64,000 nucleotides of DNA, taken from Prorocentrum cordatum. Its lineage: Eukaryota; Sar; Dinophyceae; Prorocentrales; Prorocentraceae. Positions 9,447 through 17,960 of the stretch are shown here, one piece after another. How positions within the stretch are numbered: the stretch's first letter is position 1; each line of letters begins with the position of its first letter. The position numbers and the translations under genes are program-made. A model generated the notes under the pieces. The model was given only the letters and a program-made list of their open reading frames with translations, made no database searches and had not been told where the DNA came from. The stretch is taken from NCBI GenBank assembly GCA_963575745.1, contig CAUYUJ010014328.1, forward strand, positions 51,001-115,000. The letters are read 5' to 3'.

Positions 9447-9770
9447 CTCTACTCCTCCCTCCCCTACATACTTGATTCTACTTACTCCACATGCATGAAC
9501 ACATGTATGTTTCTAACTACCTGCCATATGATGGCGCCTCCTTCCTTACCCATCATACTCCTCTGCATTAGCCCTTCAGTGATGGTGAGGTTGATGGATG
9601 CAGCGTCGGTGACACTCGCGATGAATCGTTCGATTCAGTATCAAGCTCCATCGACCCACGCCTGGCTCGCAATGTATATGCCTTGCGCTAGCAGGCGGCA
9701 ACCAGCTGTAGTACCAGAGTCTGGACTACCCCTCAAATCTAAAACCGAAGAACGACAAACTACATATACA
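9447..9770. other. No gene recognised
   Basis: Mixed sequence without repeats or a supported open frame. Confidence 0.4.
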
Positions 9771-9990
9771 TCAGTTCCAGAAGCTCGAAATGTATTCTGG
9801 TGTCGGTGAAGGGCCCTTTATGGTAGCAACGCATCGTACACCTGGGGCAAGGGCACCGCCGAACACCATATACTTTTCGAATTTCCGAACCTGTGTATTT
9901 CTGCAGTTTATCGTTCTTATCAACTTTTCACTAGACACGAACTTCCCAGCACCGTATCGGGCGCTTGGGGCAAAACGAGCTGCTTCAGCC
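9771..9990 (-). CDS. Candidate exon, unknown protein
   Basis: The open frame reads ARFAPSARYGAGKFVSSEKL, then RNTQVRKFEKYMVFGGA and VATIKGPSPTPEYISSFWN, with TGA at 9773-9771. Codon use is less GC rich than in its neighbours, like the 726-1595 frame. Upstream the frame runs into Glu encoded by a (TCC)n tract, so the true 5' limit is near 9990. No family assigned. Confidence 0.35.
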
Positions 9991-9997
9991 ATGCCAA

Positions 9998-10130
9998 TAT
10001 TGACCTCCTCCTCCTCCTCCCAATCCTCCTCCTCCTCCACTTCCGCCTCCTCCTCCTCCTCCACCACTCCTCCTCCTCCTCCTCCTCCTCCTCATCCTCC
10101 TCATCCTCATCCTCTTCTTCATCCTCCGCC
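9998..10130 (+). repeat. (TCC)n tract
   Basis: CTCCTCC triplets between two minus-strand candidate exons. Confidence 0.9.
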
Positions 10131-10133
10131 TCC

Positions 10134-10670
10134 CTACAGCTTCAGCCACGCTGAAATCGACCTCAACTCATCGTCACTCAGATCAGGAATGTCGTCCGCC
10201 GAGCCGCCGTCTGCCACGCCGATGTCGTCCGCCGAGCCGCCGATGGCGGGTGGAACGATGCCGCTTGCCGAGCCGTCGCGTGCATCTGGTGGAACGATGC
10301 CGCTTGCCGAGCCGTCGCCTGCATCTGGTGGAACGGTGCCGTCGGCCGAGCCGTCGCCTGCATCTGGTGGAACGATGCCGTCTGCCGAGCCGTCGCCGCC
10401 GCCTGCAGGTGGAACGGTGCCGTCTGCCGAGCCGTGGCCGCCTGCACGTGGAACGCAGCCGTCCTCCGCGCCGTCTGCCGAGCCGTCGCCGCCTGCACGT
10501 GGAACGGTGCCGTCCTCCGAGCCATCGCCGCCTGCACGTGGAACGGTGCCGTCCTCCGAGCCGTCGCCGCCTGCAGGTGGAACGATGCCGTCTGCCGAGC
10601 CTTTGCCGCCGCTGCATGCTGGCATACTGGCAGAGCGATCGTCGAACATCGATGGGGTGAATCCAAGCTC
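10134..10670 (-). CDS. Exon encoding 13-residue Gly/Asp repeats
   Basis: After a GCTACAG acceptor it encodes ELGFTPSMFDDRSASMPA, about eleven copies of a 13-residue unit of the type DGSADGTVPPAGG (39 bp each), then DDIPDLSDDELRSISAWLKL and TAG at 10136-10134. The repeat is acidic, probably disordered and secreted-protein-like, but no signal peptide is visible because the 5' exons are unknown. The other strand is also open (Ser/Pro repeats). I prefer minus because of the acceptor, the unique C-terminus with a natural stop and the direction of neighbouring genes. Repeat number may vary between alleles. Confidence 0.45.
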   Translation of the reverse strand, partial: ELGFTPSMFDDRSASMPACSGGKGSADGIVPPAGGDGSEDGTVPRAGGDGSEDGTVPRAGGDGSADGAEDGCVPRAGGHGSADGTVPPAGGGDGSADGIVPPDAGDGSADGTVPPDAGDGSASGIVPPDARDGSASGIVPPAIGGSADDIGVADGGSADDIPDLSDDELRSISAWLKL

Positions 10671-10997
10671 CTGTAGCGGATCTGATACAACAAACTACGG
10701 CACGGGGTGGTAAACAATGAGAAGGGGGAGCGTTGGGGCACACGTGTTGCCAACCATGTGAGCTCCTGCATTCTAATGCGCACGGCTGGCCCATAGTTGG
10801 CCCACAGCAGCCCCGTCGCAGAGGGTTTGGGTTCCTGAGGGAGTAAACTAAGAGGCACAGCCACTTCGAATTGCATGGATGAACGTAGTAAGGATTCATG
10901 ACCCTTGGGTACTCGAATAGTCGATGCACACCTTAGATTTTGTAAAACTTGACCGAACAAGCTAGGATGCAGGGGTTCAACAGAACGACGTTCACCC
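10671..10997. other. Spacer, nothing recognised
   Basis: Mixed sequence without a supported exon. Confidence 0.4.
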
Positions 10998-11155
10998 TCA
11001 CTCGGCGCACCGACTGTAGTCATCGTAGTTGTTGCTAAGTATTTTCACTTTTACATCGGAGGGGATGTTTGGACGTTTGCGGTGCCGCCCCCGATCTCCG
11101 ATTGAGGGGAAGGCGTCTTCACGCGGAGGCGCCTGCGCTTGCTCTGGCATGACCC
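10998..11155 (-). CDS. Probable last exon of the LSGSGRL gene
   Basis: The frame encodes MPEQAQAPPREDAFPSIGD, RHRKRPNIPSDVKVKILS and NNYDDYSRCAE, ending in TGA. It sits downstream of the 11,720-12,593 exon on the same strand. Assignment to that gene is by position only. Confidence 0.4.
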
Positions 11156-11159
11156 CTGG

Positions 11160-11340
11160 GAGAGGATATGCATATAGGAGGACGGATGGGAGGGGTGGAT
11201 ATGAGAGGGAGGTTGGGGAGGCGTGGTAAGGGGAGGGTGGTTGGGGAGGGGTGGTAAGGGGAGGGTGGCTCGGGAGGTTGGGGGAGGGCGGTAAGGGGAG
11301 GAGGGGTTCGGTAGGGGGAGTGCGAGGTTGGGGAGGTTGG
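11160..11340 (+). repeat. GGGGAGGGTGG minisatellite
   Basis: Degenerate repeats of GGTAAGGGGAGGGTGGTTGG type between two exons. Confidence 0.8.
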
Positions 11341-11349
11341 GGGGGTGAG

Positions 11350-11455
11350 GGTTCCAATATAAATCAATAAAATCAACCTCTGCCCCCGACGACTCGCTGA
11401 GGTGCTCGATCGCGCCGAAATCGTCCCCGAGAAACTCGGAGGAGGCTGAACTCGC
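11350..11455 (-). CDS. Candidate small exon
   Basis: Encodes SASSEFLGDDFGAIEHLSES and SGAEVDFIDLYW. Acidic, with plausible TTCAG acceptor upstream. It lies between the two other exons of the LSGSGRL gene. Confidence 0.35.
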
Positions 11456-11544
11456 ATGGCCGTGATGCCTAGATCGACTTGGCAAAACACACTGCCATCT
11501 TTCCGTGTTCTCCCCCTCCCCCATCCGTTTACACCGTTCATGCC

Positions 11545-11668
11545 ATCATCGTCTTCCTCCTCCTCCTCCTCCTCCTCCTCCTCTCCCTCCTTCTCCTCCT
11601 CCCCCTCCTCCTCCTCCTCCTCCTCCTCCTCCTCCTCCTCCCCCTCCTCCTCCTCCTCCCGTCCTCCG
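11545..11668 (+). repeat. (TCC)n tract
   Basis: Long CTCCTCC run. On the minus strand it adds an artificial poly-Arg tail to the frame of the 11,720-12,593 exon. Confidence 0.95.
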
Positions 11669-11719
11669 CCCCGCTGAGGCAGGAGGAAGGAGGGCGTGGG
11701 GCAGAGGGGGAGAACGCGG

Positions 11720-12593
11720 TGAAGATGGTCAATGTATTTGCCAAGCCGCGCTTGGTCGGGGTCATGTAATCATACAAGTTCTTCTGCGGGGGGGCGTTGA
11801 TGACCTTCGCAATTATGCACTTCACCGACTGGGCGAACGCAAACGGGTACGTGCCGTTGTCGAGCTCCAAGGGGCGATCATCCGAAGAGTCGTGGGCTGC
11901 AGGTCCAATGGGCTTCGGCTTGCCGCGCTCAAGGTCGTGGAACTCGGGGGCGCTGTGGCGAATGAGCACCTCCTTCAAGTGTTTGGTGCCCCAGTGGGCG
12001 AGGTAAGTCTTGGTCGCGAACGTGTTCACGAGAGACGACAGCCGGATGACTGGCGCATACTGCCAGATGTACGACGTGGGGGGGTGGATCCAGCACTGAT
12101 GAACCCCACGCAGCCACAAGATCACGCTGATGGCGGTGAGGCGATTGGCCACTTTGTTGGCCTCTTGCTGCGCCAAGTCACGGAAATCACCCTGAGGAAG
12201 ATCGGCCGTGCGCGAAGCACTGGCCTTCCCAACCCACGTGTGGTATAATGGAGCCATCCACGCCACCGCGCCAACTTTCATCCGCATGGCCAGGTGCATG
12301 ATCCGACCATAGCCACTGTGCTTGAGCAAATCGAACTCGGGCCCGTATGAGGCGTCGTAGTTCGTGGACGGCCCAAGCGAGCAGCACGCGTCGGCGAGCC
12401 GCCCTGAGCCACTCAAGACCTCCAAGAAGACGAGATCGCGCTCATCCTCCGTCGGCACAAAATGAGGGACCGCTTCCACGGTCGAACCAACGAGGTACAG
12501 CAAGAGCGCATATTGAGCTCGCTGAAGGCGCCGCCATCGGTCTGGGAGGAAAAACTTGGCCGCGATGTGTTCGCGTAGCTCCAAATCTGGCAT
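11720..12593 (-). CDS. LSGSGRL family protein, Rossmann/methyltransferase-like
   Basis: The frame opens with MPDLELREHIAAKFFLPD at 12593 and runs about 290 codons before entering the (TCC)n tract. Motifs in order: FLEVLSGSGRLADACCSLG near residue 55, YGPEFDLLKHSGYGR near 82, VAWMAPLYHTWV near 107, QEANKVANRLTAISVILW near 140, and CWIHPPTSYIWQ near 165. From memory, dinoflagellate relatives read LFSGSGRL, APPCSTWV and IEQP at these places. That layout recalls motif I, the PPC motif and the ENV region of C5 cytosine methyltransferases, but homology to them is unproven. Here the PPC Cys is absent (APLYHTWV), so this copy would lack such a nucleophile. A SAM-binding fold is inference. It may be a multicopy, element-borne gene. 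Confidence 0.6.
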
Positions 12594-12654
12594 AGCGAGT
12601 GCCCAGTCGCCGCTACGGCGATGACGCGTGGAGCCAAAATGGGCTGATGATGCA

Positions 12655-12880
12655 TATGATGTTGATGTTGGGAGGTTGGGAGGTTGGGAGGCTGGAACGA
12701 CACTGATGTGAGGATGGGAGGTTGGGACGACAATGATGCGAGGATTGGAGGCTGGGACGACAATGATGCGATGATGGGAGGTTGGGACGACAATGATGCG
12801 AGGATGGGAGGTTGGGATGTTGAATTATTGGATACAGAGAGGTTGGGAGGTTGACTTATGGGAGGTTGAAGGGTGGAAGT
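12655..12880 (+). repeat. 30-bp minisatellite, GGGAGGTTGGGACGACAATG type
   Basis: Four or more diverged units, including GATGCGAGGATGGGAGG, upstream of the LSGSGRL start. Confidence 0.85.
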
Positions 12881-12939
12881 ATAGTGATGATGACGCTGAT
12901 GACGTGTGCCACGATGACGCTGACGACGTGTGCCCCTAT

Positions 12940-13440
12940 TTCCTCCCTGTCCTCCTTATCGTCCCTGGCCTCACTTTCCGCATACCTCTCTCGACATTCC
13001 TCCCTATCCTCCATATCCTCCTCCTCCTCCTCCTCATCCATCCACCTCCTTATTCCCGTCCACTCCATCCACCACATTATCCACCTCCTCCTTATCCGCC
13101 TCCATCCTTCCTCCCCTGTTCACGTATCCATCCACCTCATTATTCCCCCTCCTCCTTCGCCGCCATCCTCATCGTCGGGGCTGTCGGGGGGGGGCCTTCA
13201 TGGCCTTGTCGGAGATCGGCTGCTCGATCTTGCGCGTGCGCATGGTCGAGTCGTCCTGGCTGAGGGTGACTTCCTCATCTTCCTGATTCTCCCCCTTCTC
13301 CTCCTCATCTCCCCTCCACCTACTCCCCCACGTGCTCCTCGCCCTTCTCCTCGCCCTTCTACTCATCCTCATCGTCACCCTCCCCCTCCCCCTCCCCCTT
13401 TCCCCCTCCTCCGTCTTCTCCCCCATCTCCTTCTCCTCCT
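12940..13440 (+). repeat. Pyrimidine-rich intron-like tracts
   Basis: CTCC/CATCC-rich DNA at 12,940-13,170 and 13,280-13,440, broken by the short candidate exon at 13,190-13,270. Confidence 0.7.
13190..13270 (-). CDS. Candidate small exon
   Basis: Encodes EVTLSQDDSTMRTRKIEQ, then PISDKAMKAPP, in the only non-repetitive part of this stretch. GC-rich codon use matches other exons. Boundaries are unclear. Confidence 0.35.
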
Positions 13441-13613
13441 GGCCCCACTCGGATTCTTGGCGTCGGTGAGAGGACGGGGGCAATGATGAGGATAATGAGG
13501 ATGAGGGGGAGGGGGGGACGATGAGGAGGAGTAAGTAGACGGGAGTGGAGGAGGAGGAGGAGGAGGAAGATGAACGCGTGGGAGGATGATGATGGGGACG
13601 CTGATGATGAGGG

Positions 13614-13713
13614 CGACAAACGTTTGCAAACGTTTGCAAACGTTTGCAAACGTTTGCAAACGTGTACAAACGTTTGCAAACGTTTGCAAACGTTTGCAAA
13701 CGTTTGCAAACGG
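13614..13713. repeat. GCAAACGTTT array, copy 2
   Basis: Ten cores exactly 10 bp apart (centres near 13,621 to 13,711); one is changed to CAAACGTGTA. Read as protein in any frame it gives a FANVCKRLQT repeat, because 10 is not a multiple of 3. Confidence 0.9.
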
Positions 13714-13739
13714 GATGTTCCAGGGTAAAACAAACAGCA

Positions 13740-14030
13740 ATCCGACCCGTCCTCGGCGGCGTCGTCGTCCGACTGCACCTCGGCGTGGTCGTCCGACTGC
13801 ACCTCGGCGTGGTCGTCCGACTTCACCTCGGCGTGGTCGTCCGACTTCACCTCAACGTGGTCGTCCGACTGCACCTCGTCGTGGTCGTCCGACTGCACCT
13901 CGTGGTCGTCCGACTGCACCTCGTGGTCGTCCGACTGCACCTCGTCGTCGTCCGACTGCACCTCGTCGTCCAGCTGCACCTTGTCGAGCGGCTTGCACGA
14001 CGGCCTCGGAGTGTCCTGGCGGATGTGCCC
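13740..14030 (-). CDS. Exon encoding acidic SDDHxEVQ repeats
   Basis: The frame encodes DTPRPSCKPLDKVQLDDE, then about nine copies of a 7-8 residue unit SDD(H/D)(A/D/V)EVQ, then AAEDGSDCCLFYPG. The repeat is strongly acidic; the DNA unit is 21-24 bp, a multiple of three throughout. That constancy supports coding. The other frames give Arg/Thr-rich repeats. Function unknown; such runs can bind cations or basic proteins. Confidence 0.4.
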
Positions 14031-14031
14031 A

Positions 14032-14076
14032 ATTTGACAATACTTGGGCCACAGTTGGGCCCAAGTATTGTCAAAT
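14032..14076. repeat. Perfect 19-bp inverted repeat
   Basis: ATTTGACAATACTTGGGCC at 14,032-14,050 and its reverse complement at 14,058-14,076, with a 7-nt loop. Confidence 0.95.
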
Positions 14077-14279
14077 CGGGCCCTCAAGGGCACAGTTTTC
14101 AAATTGTCGAACACAAAAACTCCAAATTCCTCCATCCATCCTCCACGTATCCGTCCATCCATCCATCCCCTATCCTTCACCAACCCTCTACTCATCTATC
14201 CTCTGTCATCCTATCCTCCATCCACCCTTCATCCTCCTCACCCAAACTTCCATCACCATATCCCTTTTGCAAGCGCGCG

Positions 14280-14475
14280 TCTCCGTCAGCACGATCGACA
14301 TCGCGCTTGCAGAACGCCTCAAGCTCGGAGCCCGCGAGGACGCCCTTGACGAGTGACGCGAGCCGCGTCGCGCCATCTCGACGACGTCGACGGGGATGGG
14401 GGGCTTCCCCATCAGGTGGAAGAAGAACTGAATGGAGTCCACCTGGTCGTCCGTCGTGCAGCTCGAAACAGCCTC
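14280..14475 (-). CDS. Candidate exon
   Basis: One frame reads CTTDDQVDSIQFFFHLMGKP and IPVDVVEMAR. A second, shifted frame then reads ASLVKGVLAGSELEAFCKRD. Both look non-random, so either a frameshift or a small intron separates them near 14,360. No family recognised. Confidence 0.35.
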
Positions 14476-14589
14476 GCAATCTGAGGTGAGAGGATGAGGT
14501 AGATAGGGAAACGTTGTTTGAAGGAGGGGATGGGAGAATCGAAAAGAAAGGACGGAGGGTGGGTCGAATAAAACGATGGGACACTACCT

Positions 14590-14785
14590 CCGCCATCATC
14601 CCACATCCCCATCCTCATTCTCATCATCCTCCTCATCCTCCTCCTCGTCCTCCCCAGCATCCTCGTAACCTGATCCTCCTCATCATCATACCCAGCGTAC
14701 GTTTTAACCATCCTAGTCCTACCATGCCTCTTCCTCCTTCTCATCCTCCTCATCCTCATCCTCCTACCATGCCTCCTCATCCTCC
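14590..14785 (+). repeat. CATCCTC-rich tract
   Basis: Degenerate CATCCTCCTC repeats between candidate exons. Confidence 0.8.
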
Positions 14786-14799
14786 TCTTAACCATCCGC

Positions 14800-14945
14800 A
14801 GCCTGGCGCTGGCGGAGAGCACTATCTCGAACTCGTCGAAGATGTTTGAGGATCGTCAGCAACTTGTCCGCGAGGCTGCCAGCGCGCTCGCAGTCGGACG
14901 CCGTCCTCGTCTCCTTCACACACCTCGGGAACCTCGTTTTGAGGA
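14800..14945 (-). CDS. Candidate exon
   Basis: The frame encodes RCVKETRTASDCERAGSLAD, then KLLTILKHLRRVRDSALRQ. Another frame of the last part gives FDEFEIVLSASARLRMVK, so the exact exon is undecided. Confidence 0.35.
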
Positions 14946-14957
14946 GTGGGAAGAGGT

Positions 14958-15120
14958 GCGGATGAGGAGAAGGAGGAGGAAGAGGAGGCGGAGGAGAAGG
15001 AGAGGAGGAGGAGGAGGAGGAGGAGGAGGAGGAGGAGGAGGAGGTAGAAGTGGAGGTAGAACATGAGGTATAAGTGGAGGTAGAAGAGGGGGCAGACGAG
15101 GAGGAGGAGGAGGAGGACAA
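14958..15120 (+). repeat. (GGA)n tract
   Basis: GGAGGAGGA triplets, the opposite strand bias to most tracts nearby. Confidence 0.9.
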
Positions 15121-15194
15121 ATAGGAGGTGGGGAAAGAGGGTGACGACGATGACGAGGGAATGACGTCGGGGAATGTGAAGGGCGGTGGGAACC

Positions 15195-15275
15195 GGCACA
15201 CCGCTCTGACGCACGCGGCCCTCATGATGGTGAAGTTGCACTCGACATCTGGGATCGAGCGCAGGAGTACTTCTA
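15195..15275 (-). CDS. Candidate small exon
   Basis: After a GTGAAG acceptor it encodes VEVLLRSIPDVECNFTIMRA, then ACVRAVCR. It is the only unique sequence between two simple-repeat tracts. Confidence 0.35.
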
Positions 15276-15339
15276 CCTTCACGGGGCTGGGGGAAGGGGG
15301 TGGCCTTTCTTTCCCATGCCCATGCCCCTCCTCATCTAC

Positions 15340-15530
15340 CTCCTCCTTCTTCTCTACCTCCCTCGTCATCCTCCTCGTCTGCCTCCTCTTCTACCTCCGC
15401 TTTTACCTCATTTTCTACCTCCACTTCTACCTCCTCCTCCTCCTTCTCCTCCGCCTCCTCTTCCTCTTCCTCTTCTTCCTCCTCCTCCTCATCATCATCA
15501 TCAGCATCATCATCATCCGTCCTCGTCGGT
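15340..15530 (+). repeat. CCTCCTC tract
   Basis: Pyrimidine-rich triplet DNA. Confidence 0.9.
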
Positions 15531-15548
15531 TTCTAGTGGAAGACACCT

Positions 15549-15971
15549 TCAAGCACCCAAGATCACGTACAGGCCCGCGGTGCCCACCTGGCGGTACTCC
15601 TGGTACCTTGGGTGGGGGCGGTTGGAAGCGAAGCACATGGCATCGCTTCTTGATCTCATTATTTGTGAAAACAGTGCGAAACATGAAAAAAGTGAAAACA
15701 GCGATGCGCTGAATGTGTTTTGTTTTTGAAACACGGGGCGCCCCGTCAGGACGCCAAACGACCACCAGAGGCGCAAGTGGTCTACAGCACCGCCAACACA
15801 CACAAGCTGCAAGCACCTGCACGACTCGAAATATGGATAAGGTTGAACGCGGTGCTCGATCCAGCAGTCGCTCGCGACATCCTGGCCGACAGAGTACGCC
15901 TTCGGTACCCATGGGTGCAGATCGGGGCTCACCGTAAAGAACGGAAGGTGTACAGTGCGAGGTGCCGACAT
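15549..15971 (-). CDS. Unrecognised 140-codon open frame
   Basis: An open frame with lower GC. The last part, RYQEYRQVGTAGLYVILG, looks coding, and it ends in TGA. The middle is rich in Phe, Cys and Ser and may be intron read-through. No family. Confidence 0.3.
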   Translation of the reverse strand: MSAPRTVHLPFFTVSPDLHPWVPKAYSVGQDVASDCWIEHRVQPYPYFESCRCLQLVCVGGAVDHLRLWWSFGVLTGRPVFQKQNTFSASLFSLFSCFALFSQIMRSRSDAMCFASNRPHPRYQEYRQVGTAGLYVILGA

Positions 15972-16019
15972 GACTCCTAACGTATTTGAGTCTATCGACT
16001 TTGAGCCTAACGTGCATGA

Positions 16020-16110
16020 TCGTCATCATCAGCATCATCATCATCATCATCATCATCACCATCACCATCACCATCACCATCACCATCACCATCACCATCA
16101 CCATCACCGC
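16020..16110 (+). repeat. (CAT)n then (CACCAT)n tract
   Basis: CATCAT triplets passing into CACCAT hexamers. Confidence 0.95.
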
Positions 16111-16179
16111 CATCATCCTACTCATTTTCCTACTCCTCCCCCTACTCCTACTCCCCCTACTCCTTCTCCCATGCCCATC

Positions 16180-16365
16180 CCCTTTTGGTTGCACGACCAC
16201 CAAGTCCCGCATATCATGCAATGCCGGAGCCGATACCGCGGAGTCCCGAGCCAGGAAGTTGTACACCCCGAGGTTGAAGGCGTGCTTGACGCCAGAACAC
16301 TCGACATGGCTCACAAGAGCCTCGCCGAGCTTTTTGCCGTCAACCTTGGCCCTGGACATCGCGGA
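16180..16365 (-). CDS. Exon of an unknown gene, possibly a first exon
   Basis: The frame can start at ATG 16365 (MSRAKVDGKKLGEALVSH) or be spliced in at a CCAG acceptor just after. It continues VECSGVKHAFNLGVYNFLAR, then SAPALHDMRDLVVVQPK before a CATGGG tract. GC-rich, compact, domain-like. A 15-nt leader-like sequence lies 340 bp upstream. Alternatively it is a downstream exon of the membrane-protein gene at 17,957-20,014. Function unknown. Confidence 0.45.
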
Positions 16366-16429
16366 GGGAGATCGTGGCAGCGAACACCGCACCACGATTA
16401 TAATTACCTCCCAAACCCATATTAAGGAC

Positions 16430-16640
16430 GCAGTGGGGTGGGGGTGGTGGGGCGGGCGAGGGGGGCGCATTGATCCCTGGAAATGTTTTGATGAAGGGGA
16501 GTGGTGGCGGGGGAGAGGGGGGCGGGGGAAGGGGGCGGAAGGCCCCCTGACCGTATATTGATCCATGGAAATGCGTTTGATGAGGGGAAGGGGGCGGGGG
16601 AAGGGGGGAAAGGGGCGAACGGCCCCCTGACCCCCCCTGA
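16430..16640 (+). repeat. Two-copy G-rich tandem duplication
   Basis: Two copies of about 90 bp share TTGATCC, TGGAAATG and AAGGCCCCCTGACC-like blocks. No gene. Confidence 0.7.
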
Positions 16641-16704
16641 GGCTAGGCGTTCGCTGCATCGATCTGGCGGCCACGCCGCAGACACGGAGCCGAAGGCTCC
16701 CCAA

Positions 16705-16719
16705 AGCCAAAATGGCTGC
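16705..16719 (-). other. Possible short spliced-leader relic
   Basis: The minus strand reads GCAGCCATTTTGGCT, 14 of 15 bases of the dinoflagellate leader core. It stops before the terminal CAAG, so chance or partial decay cannot be told apart. Confidence 0.3.
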
Positions 16720-16739
16720 ATCATCATCTTCCTCTCCCG

Positions 16740-16850
16740 CTTCCTCTCCCTAATCCCCTCCCTCCTCATTTCCCTCCTCCTCCTCCTCCTCCTCCTCTTC
16801 CTCCTTCTCCTCCTCCTCCTCCTCCTCTCCCTCCCTCCTCCCATCACTAT
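16740..16850 (+). repeat. CTCCTCC tract
   Basis: Pyrimidine-rich tract just downstream of the leader-like site. Confidence 0.9.
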
Positions 16851-16880
16851 GTACTGATTCCTGAACGCACATCCGAGCCA

Positions 16881-16985
16881 ACAAACGTTTGCAAACGTTT
16901 GCAAACGTGTAAGTTTTCTTCAACAAACGTTTGCAAACGTTTGCAAACGTTTGTCGACCGCACACGATACGGGCACAAACGTTTG
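16881..16985. promoter_or_regulatory. CAAACGTTTG palindrome array, copy 3
   Basis: Cores centred near 16886, 16896, 16906 (imperfect), 16928, 16938, 16948 and 16980, so spacings are 10, 10, 22, 10, 10 and 32 bp, close to whole helical turns. It lies about 520 bp upstream of the exon at 16,180-16,365. Regulatory role inferred only. Confidence 0.45.
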
Positions 16986-16993
16986 TCTTGAAA

Positions 16994-17165
16994 TCGGTAG
17001 CGCTATATCGAAAATCGGTAGCGTTAACCACCAAAATCGGTAGCGTTAACACCAACCGCTACCGATTTTCGTCGGTAGCGTTAGGTGCTAACGCTACCGA
17101 TTTTGTTCGGAAATTAGTGAAAATCGGTAGTGATCTAACGCTACCGAAATTTTTCGGTAGCGGAT
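16994..17165. repeat. Direct and inverted AATCGGTAGCGTTA copies
   Basis: At least seven copies of AATCGGTAGCG in both orientations, many followed by TTA. Neighbouring opposite copies (around 17,055-17,100) can pair into stems. It starts directly after the palindrome array. Confidence 0.85.
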
Positions 17166-17199
17166 GATCTGGGCCCCCCCCCCCCCTACTCACCGCCAG

Positions 17200-17815
17200 C
17201 AAACGACTCCCGGTCCCCACCACCGTCCGCATCACATCCCCCACTGGTGTTCCCAGCACCACTGTCCTCACCACCGCTGTCCCCACTGGTTCCACCACCG
17301 CCCCTACTGTCCCCACCAGTGGCCCCACCACTGTCGCACTGTCCCCGCTGTCCCCAGAACTGTTCCCACCACGGTTCCACTCTCCCCACTGTCTCCACGG
17401 CCCCAACCACTGCCCGACTATCCCCACTGTCCCCACTGTCCCACTGACTCCTCCGCTGTCCCACTGAGCTGTCCCACTGTTCCCACCACTGTCCCCACTG
17501 TCCCCACCACTGTCCCCACTGTACCTCTGTCCCATTGTCCCACCGCCGTCCTCGCCACCGCCTTCACCACTGTCCCCACCACCATTGTACCCTCCACTGT
17601 CCCACTGTTTCCACCTCATTCCCATTGTCCCCACACCACTGTCCCCACCACCACCGTCACCACCACTGTCCACTGTCCCCCCCTGTTCCCACCATTGTCC
17701 CCACCACTGTCCCCACCACTACCGTCCCCACCACTGTCCCACTGTCCCACTGTCCCCACCACTGTCCCGCTATCCCCTCACCACTGTCCCACCAACACCG
17801 TCCCCACCTCTGTCC
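17200..17815 (+). repeat. CCACTGTCCC minisatellite
   Basis: Irregular repeats of CCCCACTGTCCCCACCACTG over 600 bp. Likely inside an intron downstream of the membrane-protein exon. Confidence 0.9.
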
Positions 17816-17834
17816 GCACCCCCACTGGGTTTTC

Positions 17835-17960
17835 GAGAGGGGGGGGGGGGGGGGAGGGGTTCGAACCGGTAGTGACCCCCCCCGGTTTTCCGGAGGGGGG
17901 GGGGGGGGGGGGGGGGGGGAGGGGTTCGAACCGGTAGTGACCCCCCCCGGTTTTCCGCCA
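17835..17960. repeat. G-run duplication with GGTTCGAACC
   Basis: Two copies of a block holding a long G run, GGGGTTCGAACCGGTAGTGA and a C8 run. The start of the second block copies the first bases downstream of the exon end. Confidence 0.85.

Noticed and set aside
13644-14489. A 281-codon plus-strand frame across the palindrome array
   Set aside because: It runs through the 10-bp array, the acidic repeat in antisense and a hairpin; no unique conserved part.
17859-17935. tRNA-like B box GGTTCGAACC, twice
   Set aside because: No A box at the right distance and no cloverleaf; the motif is inside a duplicated G/C-run block.
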